Below, piece after piece: positions 46,010 to 57,319 of a stretch of 64,000 nt of DNA (position 1 is the first letter of the stretch; every line of letters begins with the position of its first letter). Source of the DNA: Przewalskia tangutica (Eukaryota; Streptophyta; Magnoliopsida; Solanales; Solanaceae); the NCBI GenBank assembly GCA_029844215.1, contig CM056724.1:8984307-9048306 (forward strand). The letters are read 5' to 3'. Both the position numbers and the translations under genes were made by a program. Under the pieces are notes generated by a model that did not search any database, was not told where the DNA came from, and saw only the letters and a program-made list of their open reading frames with translations.

Positions 46010-46445
46010 ATTTAAAATATGAAAATTTTGGATATTCGGTGATCCGATTCAAAAATTTCGGATATTCAATTTTTCGAATATCCGAAATATTCGGATTCGG
46101 ATCGAATATTTCAGATATCCACAATTTTCGGATAATTTAGGATTCGGATCCGAATATATCGGATATCTAGAAAATCGGATATCCGCAATTTTCGGATCCG
46201 AATTTTCGGATATTCGTAATTTTCGGATCGGATCCGAATTTTTCGGATATTCGTATTTTTTGGATAATTTCGGATCGGATTCAGATCAGAATATTTCGGA
46301 TATTCAAAAAATCGGATATCCGCAATTTTCGGATCGAATTCGGATCCGAATATTTCGGATATCCAAAAAATCGGATATCCGCAGTTTTCGGATAATTTCG
46401 GATCGGATTCGAATCCAAATATTTCAGATATCCAAAATTTTCGAA
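46010..46445. repeat. CGGATATCCG palindromic repeat tract
   Basis: About 435 bp built from TTCGGATATTCG, CGGATATCCGCAATTTT and TCGGATCGGATCCGAAT variants. Many are self-complementary, so both strands look alike. The long frames crossing it (for example on the minus strand to 46509, rich in Ile/Arg/Ser/Tyr) are artefacts of the repeat. Confidence 0.85.
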
Positions 46446-48069
46446 TTATTTGACTAAATTCCGCAATACCTAGGGTTCTCAATCCTAACCTTCGTCTTAT
46501 TAAATTCATGTTATCACGAATGATATTTGCGGATAAAAAATGCTACTTACTAAAATTTTGTTAAAAGTAACTTTCCTAAGTGCAAAAGTTAAGCTTAAAG
46601 GTATAAAAAGGATATAAGTAATTCGTTGATTAAAATTTGAATCCGGGCACAAAAACATACTTGCTGCCAATTTAATCATAATGTCTTGGAATAATTTTTT
46701 ATGGTATAGAAAAGTTTGAAGTCTTAAAAGGGCTAGATAATTAATTTACTAGTAATGTATTCATAATAGTTGAAATGTCGTCCTATCATTAGCATATCAT
46801 ATACCTTACAAACGTATTCGCTAAAAGAATGTTTAATAATATTTTATGGTCTCCATTTTCAAATGTTTTCTCTTCATTTTACAAAAGATTATATTTTAGG
46901 AAAGAAAGCTAATAAAATGGGCTTCCACAAATTTAATTATCAATGTTTAAAAAATATCAACAATTCTTAAATTAGTGACTTTCAAGTCGCCCTTTTTTGT
47001 TCTCACCAAAGGGGGCGACTATAAAAGTCGCCCTTTTTTATTAGGACCCAAAAGGACGACTTTTCTAGTCGCTTCCGTTGGTGAGGAACAAAAATGGCGA
47101 CTTGAAAGTCGTCTCCTTTGATCTAATCTAACTTTGATACAATTTAATAGATATAGCTCGAGTCCACTCTTTTCTATTTGTTTGCACTTACTGTGCTATG
47201 TCTTTACGTGGTCTTATATTGTAGTTATTACTAATATACTAAATCTAGTAATTAAATTTTCAGGAAAAAAAAATTAGTGGAGTATTTTGGATTGGGTCTT
47301 TGATAGCGATTAAACAAACATACAATGAAAAGGATCTATTAGGTACTAAACTAGTATACATGATAATTTAATTTTAACTAAAGAGTAACCATGTTGGAAA
47401 TTAAATCAAATAAATTGTTCATTGATAAAGAAAAATTTAAATGAAATTTAAATGTGTTTAAGTTAAAGATAGAACAATAAAATGAACTTTTATACCCTAA
47501 TATAAATAAATCAGCAATAAAACAAAGAATTTGTACTTAATTATGGCTCATTAATTAATAATTTGTATGCTCAAATTAAAAGTTTTAATTACATTTCTGG
47601 TTAGCCACCGAGTATGCTTAAGTTACAGTGAGATTAACAATTTAACAAATTAATTAATCAAAGAAGTAAAAATTATAAATGGGATCTTCGTAATGATCAT
47701 TGTTGCCATAGCAAATAAAAAAGTATCTATTTAATTTATATAAATTTCATCTTCTCAATATCCTATTAATAATAATTTAATTTTTTTATTTCGTGTAATT
47801 AGTAATTCTAACTTTTAAGATTAAAATTTATGTAATGTTTACTTTTTGTTAGTCATTCGACGTTCTTAATTATATAAAACTTAAATTAGGTTTATTGGTC
47901 CATGAATGATCAATTCAAGCGATTATTCTCTTTAATATTAAGTGTATTCTAGTTAGCTAGTGCTTTTATTAAATTCTTAGATAAAAGGGGGTCGCCCCCT
48001 TTGGTTCTCATAAAAAAAGGCGACTTTTCTAGGCGCACCCTTTGGTGAGGATAAAAAATGGCGACTTTT
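46446..48069. other. CACTA interior without genes
   Basis: AT-rich DNA with two clusters of GTCGCC subterminal-type repeats (46976-47125 and 47983-48069). Positions 47897-47940 recur inverted at 54927-54970. No coding domain is recognised. Confidence 0.6.
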
Positions 48070-49534
48070 TGTAAAGTCTTGTAAAATTAAAATATTTTGT
48101 TACATCTGTATTCACATTCGAGGACGAATGTTTTTTAAAGAGAGGAGAATGTAAAGTCCCAAGTAATTTAAAAGAAAAACAAATAATAGCAAAACAGAAA
48201 AAAAAAAAAAAAAAAAAAAAAAGAGAACAACGCATACATACACGTCCAACCCCTCCCCTCAACTTTTGCCTCCACTCCCCATTCTTAACTTCCTCACGAC
48301 CCAAAAATTGCGCAAACATGCACAATTATATAACAACACACAAATAAAGAGGGCAAAGATAATTTTCAAAGAAAAAAAAAGAGAGAGAGAGTCGTTTTAG
48401 TAGAAGAAACAGAAACTACTGAGGGGAAACTACAAACAGTGAGGGAAAAATATTGAGAGCATTAAGGAGTCCCAAATAAGGCTTGGTTGAAGGATAATTT
48501 GAAGTTAAAGTACATCCACAATTACGAAGCAACAAAGGTGAGTTTTCTCACTCAAATTCTTAGTAAAATCCTGTATTTTAAGTTCTATACATGTTAGAAT
48601 ATAATGTTGGTGTTAAAAAAAAAAATCACGAACTTTGATTGTTTAAACAACTAGTTCGAATTATGAACTTTACGAATTGTTTTTCGGAGTTATACTTATT
48701 AGAATTAGATAAAATTTTGTATGGTTGTATATATCTCCGTTACGAACAAATCGAGCTAAAGAGAAGATGAAACGGACTTACGGTTTAAGAGTTATCATAG
48801 TTTAAATTTTCTGCCATAGATTTGGACGAAATTTGGAAAGGCAAAATTACGAACTGATTTACTTGAGTTGTACCTTTTAGAATTCGTTAAAAATTTACAT
48901 GGTTATAAATCTATCTGTTACGAACTGATCTAGCTAAATAGGGGTTAAAACGGACTTACGGTTTGATAGTTATTGCACTTTAAAGTTTCTGCCCCGGACT
49001 GATTGAAATCTGTAAGGCAGAGGGTAAAATGGTAAAACTGTAGCAATTGGTACAGAATATGAAATTTTGATTCAAATGAAAGTCCTACATTTGTCTTTTC
49101 TCGTCAGTTTGAGAATTTACGGGGCTTGATCCGACTTACGGATAAGAAGTTATGACTGTTTTAAGATCGTATATCGTTCTGATAATAAATTCGGCAAAAC
49201 AGTTTTTATTGTATTTGTTAAAACTGAAAAACTGAATGTTTCGGTGGGGAATTTAAAATTTTGTGCTGAATAAAAGTTCTAGATTATTCTATTCTCAACA
49301 GTTTGAGACTTTACGGGTATAAATCCGACTTACGATTTGAGAGTTGTAACCCATACAAATGGAAAGGACGAAATATTGAAAGAATGAAATATTAATTGAG
49401 CCTTTTGAACATATAACATATATAAATACAAATAAATAAATGTATTTGTAAATGCATCGGATCGAGTTGCACACCGCAACAAATATGTAAATGCATTTGT
49501 AAATGCATCGGATCGAGTTGCACGCCGCAACAAA
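48070..49534 (+). repeat. 5' LTR of the Tekay element, truncated
   Basis: Collinear with 52232 to about 53640 of the 3' LTR. It differs by a long A run (about 48199-48225) and fewer copies of the GCATCGGATCGAGTTGCAC unit. It ends in CGCAACAAAT at the deletion junction. Confidence 0.9.
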
Positions 49535-51228
49535 TAATCGATGATCTTTTTGACCAACTTCAGGGAGCCAGTTATTTTTCCAAGATTGATCTTCGTTCGG
49601 GATATTACCAGATGAAAATAAATCCGGATGATATATCCAAAACAGTCTTTAGAACTCGATATGACCATTATGAATTCTTGGTCATGTCTTTCGGGTTAAC
49701 CATTGCCCCAGGAGCTTTTATGGATCTAATGAATAGAGTCTTCAAACCATTCTTAGATTTGTTCGTGATTGTATTTATAGATGATATCCTAATTTACAGC
49801 AAGAGTGTTGAAGAACATGAAGAGCATCCAAGGGTAGTGCTTCAAGTCTTAAAACAGGAGAAATTGTATGCTAAATTTTCAAAGTGTGAATTTTCGTTGG
49901 AAAAGGTAGCCTTCTTGGGCCATGTTGTGTCAAGGGATGGAATTATGGTAGACCCTCAAAAGATAGAAGCAGTGAAGAACTAACCAAAACCTACCACTCC
50001 GACAGAAGTTAGGAGTTTCTTGGGTTTGCCTGGGTACTATAGAAGATTTGTAGAAGGTTTCTCTAGTCTTGCTGCTCTCTTGACCCGATTGACTCAGAAA
50101 GCGGTTAAGTGTCAGTGGTCAGAAGCTTGTGAAGCAAGTTTTCAGAAACTGAAGGAATTGTTGACTACTGCACCAGTTCTAACCTTACCATCGGGACAAG
50201 AAGGGTTCACAGTCTATTGTGATGCCTCTAGGGTTGGGTTAGGATGTGTCTTGATGCAGTTTGGAAAATTTATTGCGTATGCATCTCGACAATTGAAGGT
50301 ACATGAGAAGAATTATCCAACTCATGACTTGGAATTGGCCGCAATAGTGTTTGCCTTACGAATATGGAGACATTATTTGTATGGGGTGCATGTAGATATA
50401 TTTACAGATCATAAGAGTTTACAGTACATAACCACACAAAAGGATTTGAATCTCCGACAAAGAAGATGGTTAGAGTTGCTTAAGGGTTATGACCTTAGCA
50501 TTCTTTACCATCCTGAAAAGGCTAACGTGGTGGCGGACGCACTCAGTAAGAGATCAATGGGCAGCTTGGCCCATTTGACAATACTAAAGAGAGGCATTGT
50601 TCGTGAGGTACAAAAGTTGGAAAACCTCGGGGTTAGTTTAACGGAGGTCGATGAAGGTAGGGTGGTGGTACATGATACCTCGCAGTCTGCCTTGGCTTCA
50701 GAAATAAATGAAAGTCAGTTTGAGGACATGGAATTTGTTAGATTTCGGGAGAGGATTCAACAGGGAAAACCTTCACAGTTTACATTAGGAGAAAATGACG
50801 GTACCATTCGGTATAAGAGTAGGTTATGTGTTCCTAAGGTAAAGGATCTAAGACGAAAGATCTTAGATGAAGGTCACAACACCAGGTATTCAATTCATCC
50901 AGGTTCAACGAAAATGTATCATGATCTCAAGGTAAATTACTGGTGGGAAGGAATGAAGAGAGACGTTGCAGAGTTTGTCGGAAGATGTCTTATGTGTCAA
51001 CAAGTGAAAGTCGAACATCAAAAACCCGGAGGACTACTTCAGGACATTGGCGTCCCCATGTGGAAATGGGAGGCCATTCATATGGATTTTGTAACTGGTC
51101 TACCAAAAACAAAAGAAGGTTATGATTCTATATGGGTGATTGTAGATCGTCTTACAAAGTCAGCCCATTTTTTACCGGTCAAGACTACATATCGGGCACC
51201 GCTATATGCGCAAATTTATTTGAAATAA
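49535..51228 (+). pseudogene. Tekay RT, RNase H and start of integrase
   Basis: RT starts at 'IDDLFDQLQGASYFSKIDLR', lacking its first part. 'FGLTIAPGAFMDLMNRVF', the catalytic 'VFIDDILIYS' and 'FLGHVVSRDGI' follow. After a TAA at 49981 (where the family usually has Trp) come 'RSFLGLPGYYRRFVEGFS', RNase H blocks 'FTVYCDASRVGLGCVLMQ', 'FTDHKSLQYI' and 'NVVADALSKRS', then integrase 'TRYSIHPGSTKMYHDLKVNY', 'CLMCQQVKVEHQ' and 'WEAIHMDFVTGLPKT'. A TAA at 51226 ends the segment inside the integrase core. Confidence 0.92.
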
Positions 51229-52120
51229 ATAGTGAGGTTACACGGGATTCCATTACAAATTATTTCGGATAGGGGTTCCCAATTCACCTCACACTTTTGG
51301 CAAAGTTTCCAGCAGGGTCTCGGGACAAAGGTCAAGTTGAGTACGACTTTTCATCCACAAACCGACGGACAAGCTGAAAGAACAATTCAAACATTGGAAG
51401 ACATGTTGCGGTCTTGTGTGTTGGACTTCCAGGGCAACTGGTTAGACCATCTATGTCTAGTTGAGTTCGCTTACAACAACATCTTTCATGTTAGTATACA
51501 GATGGCTCCGTTCGAAGGATTGTATGGGTGAAAATGTAGGTCTCCACTTGGGTGGTTTGAAGTGGGCAAAACACTATTGTTCAGATCCGAAGTCATTCAA
51601 GAAACAAACGATAAAGTGCAAATAATTTCGGAGCGGATCAAGACAGCTCATAACCGCCATAAGTCTTATGCGGATAATCGCAAAAGAGATCTTGAGTTTC
51701 AAGAAGGAGAGAAAGTATTTTTAAAAGTCTCTCCAATGAAGGGAGTGATGCGATTTGGCAAGAAAGGGAAGTTGAGTCCAAGGTTTATTGGACCATATGA
51801 AATCTTACGAAGAGTGGGGAATGTGGTTTACGAACTAGCCCTTCCACAAGAATTAGAAGCGGTACATTCGGTGTTTCATGTGTCAATGTTACGAAAATAC
51901 TTGCATGATCCAAGTCACGTCATCCAACCCCAAGAGATAGTCCTGAATGAAGAGCTTCAATATGAAGAAATTCCGGTGGAAATACTGGATAGACAAATTA
52001 AGCGTCTTAGGAACAAAGATATTGTTTCCGTGAAAGTTCTATGGAGGAATCACTCCACAAAAGAAGCGACCTGAGAAGCTGAGGACGCGATGAAAATCAA
52101 ATATTCATTCCTCTTTGAAT
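51229..52120 (+). pseudogene. Tekay integrase core and chromodomain-type C terminus
   Basis: Continues with 'IVRLHGIPLQIISDRGSQFT' (second catalytic Asp) and 'TTFHPQTDGQAERTIQTLED' (catalytic Glu). A TGA follows at 51529 where the family has Arg, then 'RFGKKGKLSPRFIGPYEIL', 'VFHVSMLRKYLHDPSHV' and the chromodomain-like 'PVEILDRQIKRLRNKDI' and 'VKVLWRNHSTKEAT'. A TGA at 52072 replaces the usual Trp. This C terminus assigns the element to Tekay. Confidence 0.92.
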
Positions 52121-52194
52121 AAGGTAATAAAATATTAAATTGTACTTCATGTGTATGCAATTTGTATGACTATGTGTTTTGTTACGACCTTATT

Positions 52195-52311
52195 CACATT
52201 CGAGGACGAATGTTATTCAAGGAAGGGAGAATGTAAAGTCTTGAAAAATTAAAATATTTTGTTACATTTGTATTCACATTCGAGGACGAATGTTGTTTAA
52301 GGAGAGGAGAA
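52195..52311 (+). repeat. duplicated PPT and LTR start
   Basis: CACATTCGAGGACGAATGTT plus a purine tract and TGTAAAGTC occurs twice in tandem, at 52195 and 52274. The TSD-defined LTR start is the first TGTAAAGTC (52232). The second PPT copy is therefore inside the LTR, and the 5' LTR carries the same copy (48114-48150). Confidence 0.85.
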
Positions 52312-54420
52312 TGTAAAGTCCCAAATAATTTAAAAGAAAAACAAATAATAGCAAAACAGAAAGAAGAAGAAAAAAAAAAGAACAACACATACATACACGT
52401 CCAACCCCTCCCCTCAACTTTGCCCTCCACTCCCCATTCATAACTCCCTCACGTCCCAAAAATTGTACAAACATGCACAATTATATAACAACACACAAAT
52501 AAAGAGGGCAAAGATAATTTTCAAAGGAAAAAAAAGAGAGAGAGAGTGGTTTTAGTAGAAGAAACAGAAATTACAGAGGGGAAACTACAAACAGTGAAGG
52601 AAAAATATTGAGAGCATTAAGGAGTCCCAAATAAGACTTGGTTGAAGGATAATTTGAAGTTAAAGTTCATCCACAATTACGAAGCAACAAAGGTGAGTTT
52701 TCTCACTCAAATTCTTAGTGAAATCCTGTATTTTAATTTCTATACATGTTAGAATATAATGTTGGTGTTAAAAGAAAAAGATCACGAACTTTGATTGTTT
52801 AAACAACTAGTTTGAGTCATGAACTTTACGAATTGTTTTTCGGAGTTATACTTATTAGAATTAGATAACATTTTGTATGGTTGTATATATCTCCGTTACG
52901 AACAAATCGAGCGAAATAGGAGATGAAACGAACTTACGGTTTAAGAGATATCATAGTTTAAATTTTTTGCCATAGATTTAGACGAAATTTGGGAAGGCAA
53001 AATTACGAACTGATTTACTTGAGTTGTACCTTTTAGAATTCGATAAAAATTTACATGGTTGTAAATCTATCTGTTACGAACAGATCTAGCTAAATAGGGA
53101 TTAAAACGGACTTACGGTTTGATAGTTATTACACTTTAAAGTTTCTGCTCCGGACTGATTGAAATCCGTAAGGCAGAGGGTAAAATGGTAAAACTGTATC
53201 AATTGGTCCAGAATATGAAATGTTGATTCAAATGAAAGTCCTATATTTGTATCTTCTCGTCAGTTTGAGAATTTACGGGTCTTGATCCGACTTACGAATA
53301 AGAAGTTATGACTGTTTTAAGATCGTGTATCGTTCTGATAATAAATTCGGCGAAACAGTTTTTATTGTATTTGTTAAAACTGAAAAACTGAATGTTTCGG
53401 TTGGGAATCTAAAATTTTGTACTGAATAAAAGTTCTAGATTATTCTGTTCTCAACAGTTTGAGACTTTACGGGTATAAATCCGACTTACGGTTTGAGAGT
53501 TATAACCCATACAAGTGGGAAGGGCGAAATATTGAAAGCAAGAAATATTAATTGAGCCTTTTGAACATATAACATATATAAATACAAATAAATAAATGCA
53601 TTTGTAAATGCATCGGATCGAGTTGCACGCCGCAACAAATATGTAAATGCATCGGATCGAGTTGCACGCTGTAACAAATATGTAAATGCATTTGTAAATG
53701 CATCGGATCGAGTTGCACGCTGCAATAAATATATAAATGCATTTGTAAATGTATCGGATCGAGTTGCACGTCGTAACAAATATGTAAATGCATCGAATCG
53801 GGTTGCACACCGCAAATATGTATTTGCATTTGTAAACCTTATTGTGTAATATGGAATGAAACATGTATGTTGGTTAAGCGGAGTACTTTCAGAAAAGAGT
53901 TTAAAGAGAATATTATTGTGTGAATACTTGACTATGATATATTGGAAATGGTGAGGTTTTGTGTCATAATATGGTCATTGTGTTCTAATATGTTTGTGTT
54001 TAAAATATTGTGAGATTACTTTGGATTATAGGGTGAGGTTTCTCACTCAGTCCCGGATGGTAGAGCTGACTCTTTTATTTAACATATTTCAGGAAAGCGC
54101 GGTAGAGGAAAAGCTCCGCAACAGGGCTAGCGATCGTCCGCAGCCTCTTTGACTCACCAATCCATAATTTCGAATTTGGTGAATGTTATTCTAGATAAAG
54201 TATGTTTAAAGAACTAAGATTCATTATCTCAGGGAATGCCCCACACAAGTTTTTTTTTTTTGTAAACTTCGAATTGCTTATTAATATATATATTATTTCC
54301 GCACTTAAAATACATGTTTAATTCATGAAGAAAAGGGTTAATGGTTCGCCTGGAAAATGGATAGTTCTCCAGGTGTCATCACGCCCTAAAGAAAGACTTA
54401 AGAAAAGACGGGGCGTGACA
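52232..54420 (+). repeat. 3' LTR of the Tekay element
   Basis: Complete 2189-bp LTR, TGTAAAGTCTTG...GGGGCGTGACA. It contains a minisatellite at 53595-53830 (about five units with GCATCGGATCGAGTTGCACG and CAACAAATATGTAA). Minus-strand frames across that array are artefacts. Confidence 0.9.
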
Positions 54421-54530
54421 CTTTTCAAGTCGCCCCCTTTGGTGAAGACCAAAAAGGGCGACTTCTCAAGTCGCCCCCTTTGGTGAGGACCAAAAAGGAC
54501 GACTTAAAAAATCGCCCCTTTGATCTAAGA

Positions 54531-55046
54531 ATAATATATGCATGAAAAGTGATTTTTGTTTATAGTAAAACATACTCCCAAAAGGAGCAATCAAGTTCCA
54601 TCAATTAAAATATCTTGATTTTAATGTAATTCAAATTATTTTATAGATTTTATTTCAATAAAATTTAGATGATGATTTCAAATAATTATTTATTGTTTCG
54701 TTTCAAATAATCTTCTATATATTAATTAGATGGACGTTCTTTTGTACATGATTTGCTTCCATAAGGGGTTTGTTCATTATAGGAATATTTAGTCTATGTT
54801 ATCCTTATTTTTTTCTCGTAATAAAGTTTGCAGCGATATTATTGAAAATTCATTGGACAATTTGATAGTGAAAGAGAATAATCGCTTGATTATTTTCATT
54901 AATTACGGAAATCAATATACATTTTCTTAATACTAAAGAGATAATCGCTTGAATTAGTCATTTATGGACCTTAGAAACAAAATATTATTGATATTTTTAA
55001 TCTTTAAAAGTAGATTTCAAATTGAACAAAAATTAAATTATTAGAT
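54531..55046. other. CACTA interior, right part
   Basis: AT-rich and without a gene. 54927-54970 is the inverted counterpart of 47897-47940. It leads into the right subterminal repeat cluster. Confidence 0.55.
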
Positions 55047-55307
55047 CAAAGGGCGCGACTTGAAAATAAAAATCGTCCTTTTTGGTCCTCACCAAAAAGG
55101 GTGAGTTTTCTAGTCGCCCCCTTTGGTGAGGACCAAAAAGGACAATTTTTCTAGTCGCCCCTTTGGTGAGGACCAAAAAGGACGACTTTTCAAGTCGCCT
55201 CCTTTGGTATACTAAAAAGGGCGACTGGTGAAATTAAAAAGGGCGACTTTAAAGTCGCCCTTTTTTGTATAAATCAGTCGCCCTCTTTGAGCCGATTTGT
55301 TATAGTA

Positions 55308-55687
55308 TCATTAGTAAAACATCATTTTATTCTCAATCATCTTCACTACTATCATCAATAGACTTTCCAGAACTTGCCTCACTAGTCTTCTCAGGACTAG
55401 TTTCAGCAGTATTCTTGCTTGACTTCACAGATGAACATTCAGATGCCACATCTTTGATGAGATAAGTTAGTCTCATCCCCTGAATCAACTACATCATTTT
55501 TGTTCTCCAGATTAAGTAATTTGTTGGCTCAAGTTTAATAGAACATGAAGCAATAAGATGATGTAGGGATGAAGTTGAGAGAGTGTTGGTAGCAGGTGTT
55601 GTAGGGGCCATTTTTGGATGAATAGAAAAGCAGTTTTTGAAGTTTCAAAACCTAAGCAGTGAAAAGTTTTTCATTGCTTTGATATCA
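55308..55687 (-). pseudogene. Copia gag N terminus and primer binding site
   Basis: On the minus strand the start codon is at 55611-55609 (MAPTTPATNTLST...), followed by 'HHLIASCSIKLEPTNYLIWR' with an in-frame stop soon after and 'MRLTYLIKDVASECSS'. TGATATCAAAGCA (55675-55687), a degenerate initiator-Met PBS, adjoins the LTR. This is the upstream half of the gag that continues at 45360 past the CACTA element. Confidence 0.85.
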
Positions 55688-55927
55688 TGTAGAATTCTCA
55701 AGCTATTTAGGAGAGAAGTTCAAGTATATTATTGATGAATTGATCCAGTACATGATACCATTTATATGAGTAAAACAGAAAAGACACATCTGATATACAA
55801 CAAGTATACAATACCTACTATAAGTGTAATACATGAATCCTTATTCTAGTTAAACACTAATAGAGTTATGTTATCCTAAGATGAAATAAAAGTGTTTGAT
55901 CTCTACTATACTTCAAGTAGTTGACCA
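55688..55927 (-). repeat. 5' LTR of the minus-strand Copia
   Basis: 240 bp, on the minus strand from TGGTCAACTACTTGAAG to GAGAATTCTACA, next to the PBS. The matching 3' LTR is missing; the element is cut near 43795. Confidence 0.8.
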
Positions 55928-55954
55928 TAATCTGTCCTTATCTTCAAAAAGTAT

Positions 55955-56075
55955 AACTTGGTGAAAATACCATGCGCACATGTGATGACAACATTGAGAA
56001 GGAAGTATGAAGCTGAATATGATACAAGCGATGAGTACTCTTCACTATTTTATAAGGTTCAAACGTTCCTTATAC
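55955..56075 (+). pseudogene. Mutator-like transposase SWIM-finger fragment
   Basis: The frame reads 'LVKIPCAHVMTTLRRKYEAE' and 'YSSLFYKV', matching the C-x-H part and following Tyr-rich segment of the SWIM zinc finger at the end of MULE transposases. The preceding CxC pair and the catalytic domain are absent. It lies right of the Copia LTR with no MULE ends visible. Confidence 0.55.
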
Positions 56076-57121
56076 TTTCATGTATTACCAACGCATCCCT
56101 TCTTTCATCATATTTTAATTTACTTTATGTAATGAAAATATATACAAAAAGATATTTATTGGATAAATAAAGAAAATATTCAAGTCTCGCATACAATTTT
56201 AAGTTAGTTTGAGTGGCATTAATTTCCTTAAGGTTGTTGGGTTGCATGACTAGTTCTAAAAATGTTTGTTATTATTATAAATTCATTTAAAGAACTAGCA
56301 ACTTCTGAACACGATCAATTGTTGGCTTCTCGTCTTGTGCTGGCCTTCGGGCAAACCTTTCTTATGATTCAAAAACACCTCCACATGCAAAAGACTTTTT
56401 ATTTCTTTGTGTGTAGAAACCTTCGGGCAAACCTTTCGTCATTCATTACGTTTTCATTACCAATTTGCTTATACGTTTCATAGATGTGTAATTGACAAGC
56501 TTGAGAAACTGAAAAATTCCACAAAAGATCGCTAGTGTTGAAAGTAACAGAAAATGACAGCTAATGAAGAATATATAATAAAGCAACTAGCATATCTCAA
56601 TGATCACTATCGCATTGGAATTGACATTCGTCGTTCATTACGTTTTCATTACCAATTTGCTTATACGTTTCATAGATGCGTAATTGACAAACTTGACTCT
56701 GAAAAAAATGCCATGAACGCGAGCTCCATGTTCCAAAAATGTATGGGTATTATTTTAAGACATCATGGTAACATATAGAAATATTCTTCTTCTTAAATTA
56801 TGTCCGGCGGGGCATAACTTTGGTACAATCATTCTACCTATTTAGCTAGTAAAATTTCACAAATCCTGCAGAATTGGCAAGTCTTGCCTTTTTCACGATT
56901 TATATTGGGCGGGATCATAATTTTATCTTCACTCCACTCTGCCTATCATATTAATACTTTCACAAGTCTTGTCGAATTGATAAAACTTATATGTGTTATT
57001 AAATTGTTCATGAATATTACTGGACTATAAGATTTGTTATTATATATCTTCATTCTACATATCTTACTAAACTGTTCGCAAGTTTTGTAGGATTGGGAAC
57101 ATAATCTTTATTGGTGCAACA
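56076..57121. other. unassigned region with a 69-bp direct repeat
   Basis: 56437-56505 and 56629-56695 are near-identical direct copies (core TTCATTACGTTTTCATTACC, then AATTTGCTTATACGTTTCAT). A shorter CTTCGGGCAAACCTTTC repeat occurs at about 56346 and 56421. The plus frame 56554-56778 (MTANEEYIIKQLAYLNDHYR...) crosses the second copy. I do not recognise it. Confidence 0.4.
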
Positions 57122-57136
57122 TTTTAGTTGCTTGTA

Positions 57137-57304
57137 AAAGGGCAGAGTGCACTAAACTCTCGTTATGCGCACGTCCGGGGAAGGACCGAACCATAAGGAT
57201 CTATTGTATGCAGTCTTACCTGCAAGATATTATTTTCACGGCTTGAACTCATGACGTTCTGGTCACATAACAGCAACTTTACCAGTTACTCGAAGACTCT
57301 CTTC
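57137..57304 (+). mobile_element. Au-type tRNA-derived SINE
   Basis: A 168-bp element flanked by perfect 15-bp TSDs TTTTAGTTGCTTGTA (57122-57136 and 57305-57319). The body has GTGCACTAAACTCTCGTTAT, GTCCGGGGAAGGACCGAACC, ATAAGGATCTATTGTATGC and GGCTTGAACTCATGAC (B box), then CAGCAACTTTACCAGTTAC, all as in plant Au SINEs. It is spread by LINE machinery in trans; the sequence is diverged, so the copy is old. Confidence 0.92.
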
Positions 57305-57319
57305 TTTTAGTTGCTTGTA

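Larger units (their letters stand above)
48070..54420 (+). mobile_element. Tekay chromovirus (Ty3/Gypsy), internal deletion derivative
   Basis: Bounded by perfect TSDs CTTTT (48065-48069 and 54421-54425). The 5' LTR starts TGTAAAGTCTTG at 48070 but is cut at about 49535, where it joins RT sequence directly: the end of the LTR, PBS, gag and protease are missing. RT, RNase H, integrase and a chromodomain-type tail follow to about 52120, then PPT and a complete 3' LTR (52232-54420, 2189 bp, ending GGGGCGTGACA). Four stops interrupt pol. Confidence 0.92.
45361..55307. mobile_element. non-autonomous CACTA transposon, split by a Gypsy element
   Basis: Ends are CACTACAACAAATCG at 45361 and CGATTTGTTATAGTA at 55307, inverted with two mismatches. 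It inserted in a Copia gag; flanks TCT/TCA are an imperfect 3-bp TSD. Removing the Gypsy element and its TSD (6356 bp) leaves about 3.6 kb. Subterminal repeats of the form AAGTCGCCCCCTTTGGT and ACCAAAAAGGGCGACTT occur in both orientations in four clusters: 45384-45610, 46976-47125, 47983-48069 with 54421-54530, and 55047-55290. No TNP2 or TNPA frame is present, so it needed transposase in trans. Confidence 0.85.

Noticed and set aside
46111..46509. Ile/Arg/Tyr-rich frame on the minus strand
   Set aside because: It is the CGGATATCCG repeat read through; the plus strand gives a similar frame because the repeat is palindromic.
49535..52120. Integrated pararetrovirus
   Set aside because: The RT is followed by RNase H, an integrase with its zinc finger and a chromodomain-type tail, and the element has LTRs and a TSD; this is a Ty3/Gypsy retrotransposon.
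53451..53864. Minus-strand frames with repeated 'RATRSDAFTNAF' or 'CNSIRCIYKCIYIF'
   Set aside because: They are produced by the GCATCGGATCGAGTTGCAC minisatellite in the Tekay LTR and occur in three frames.
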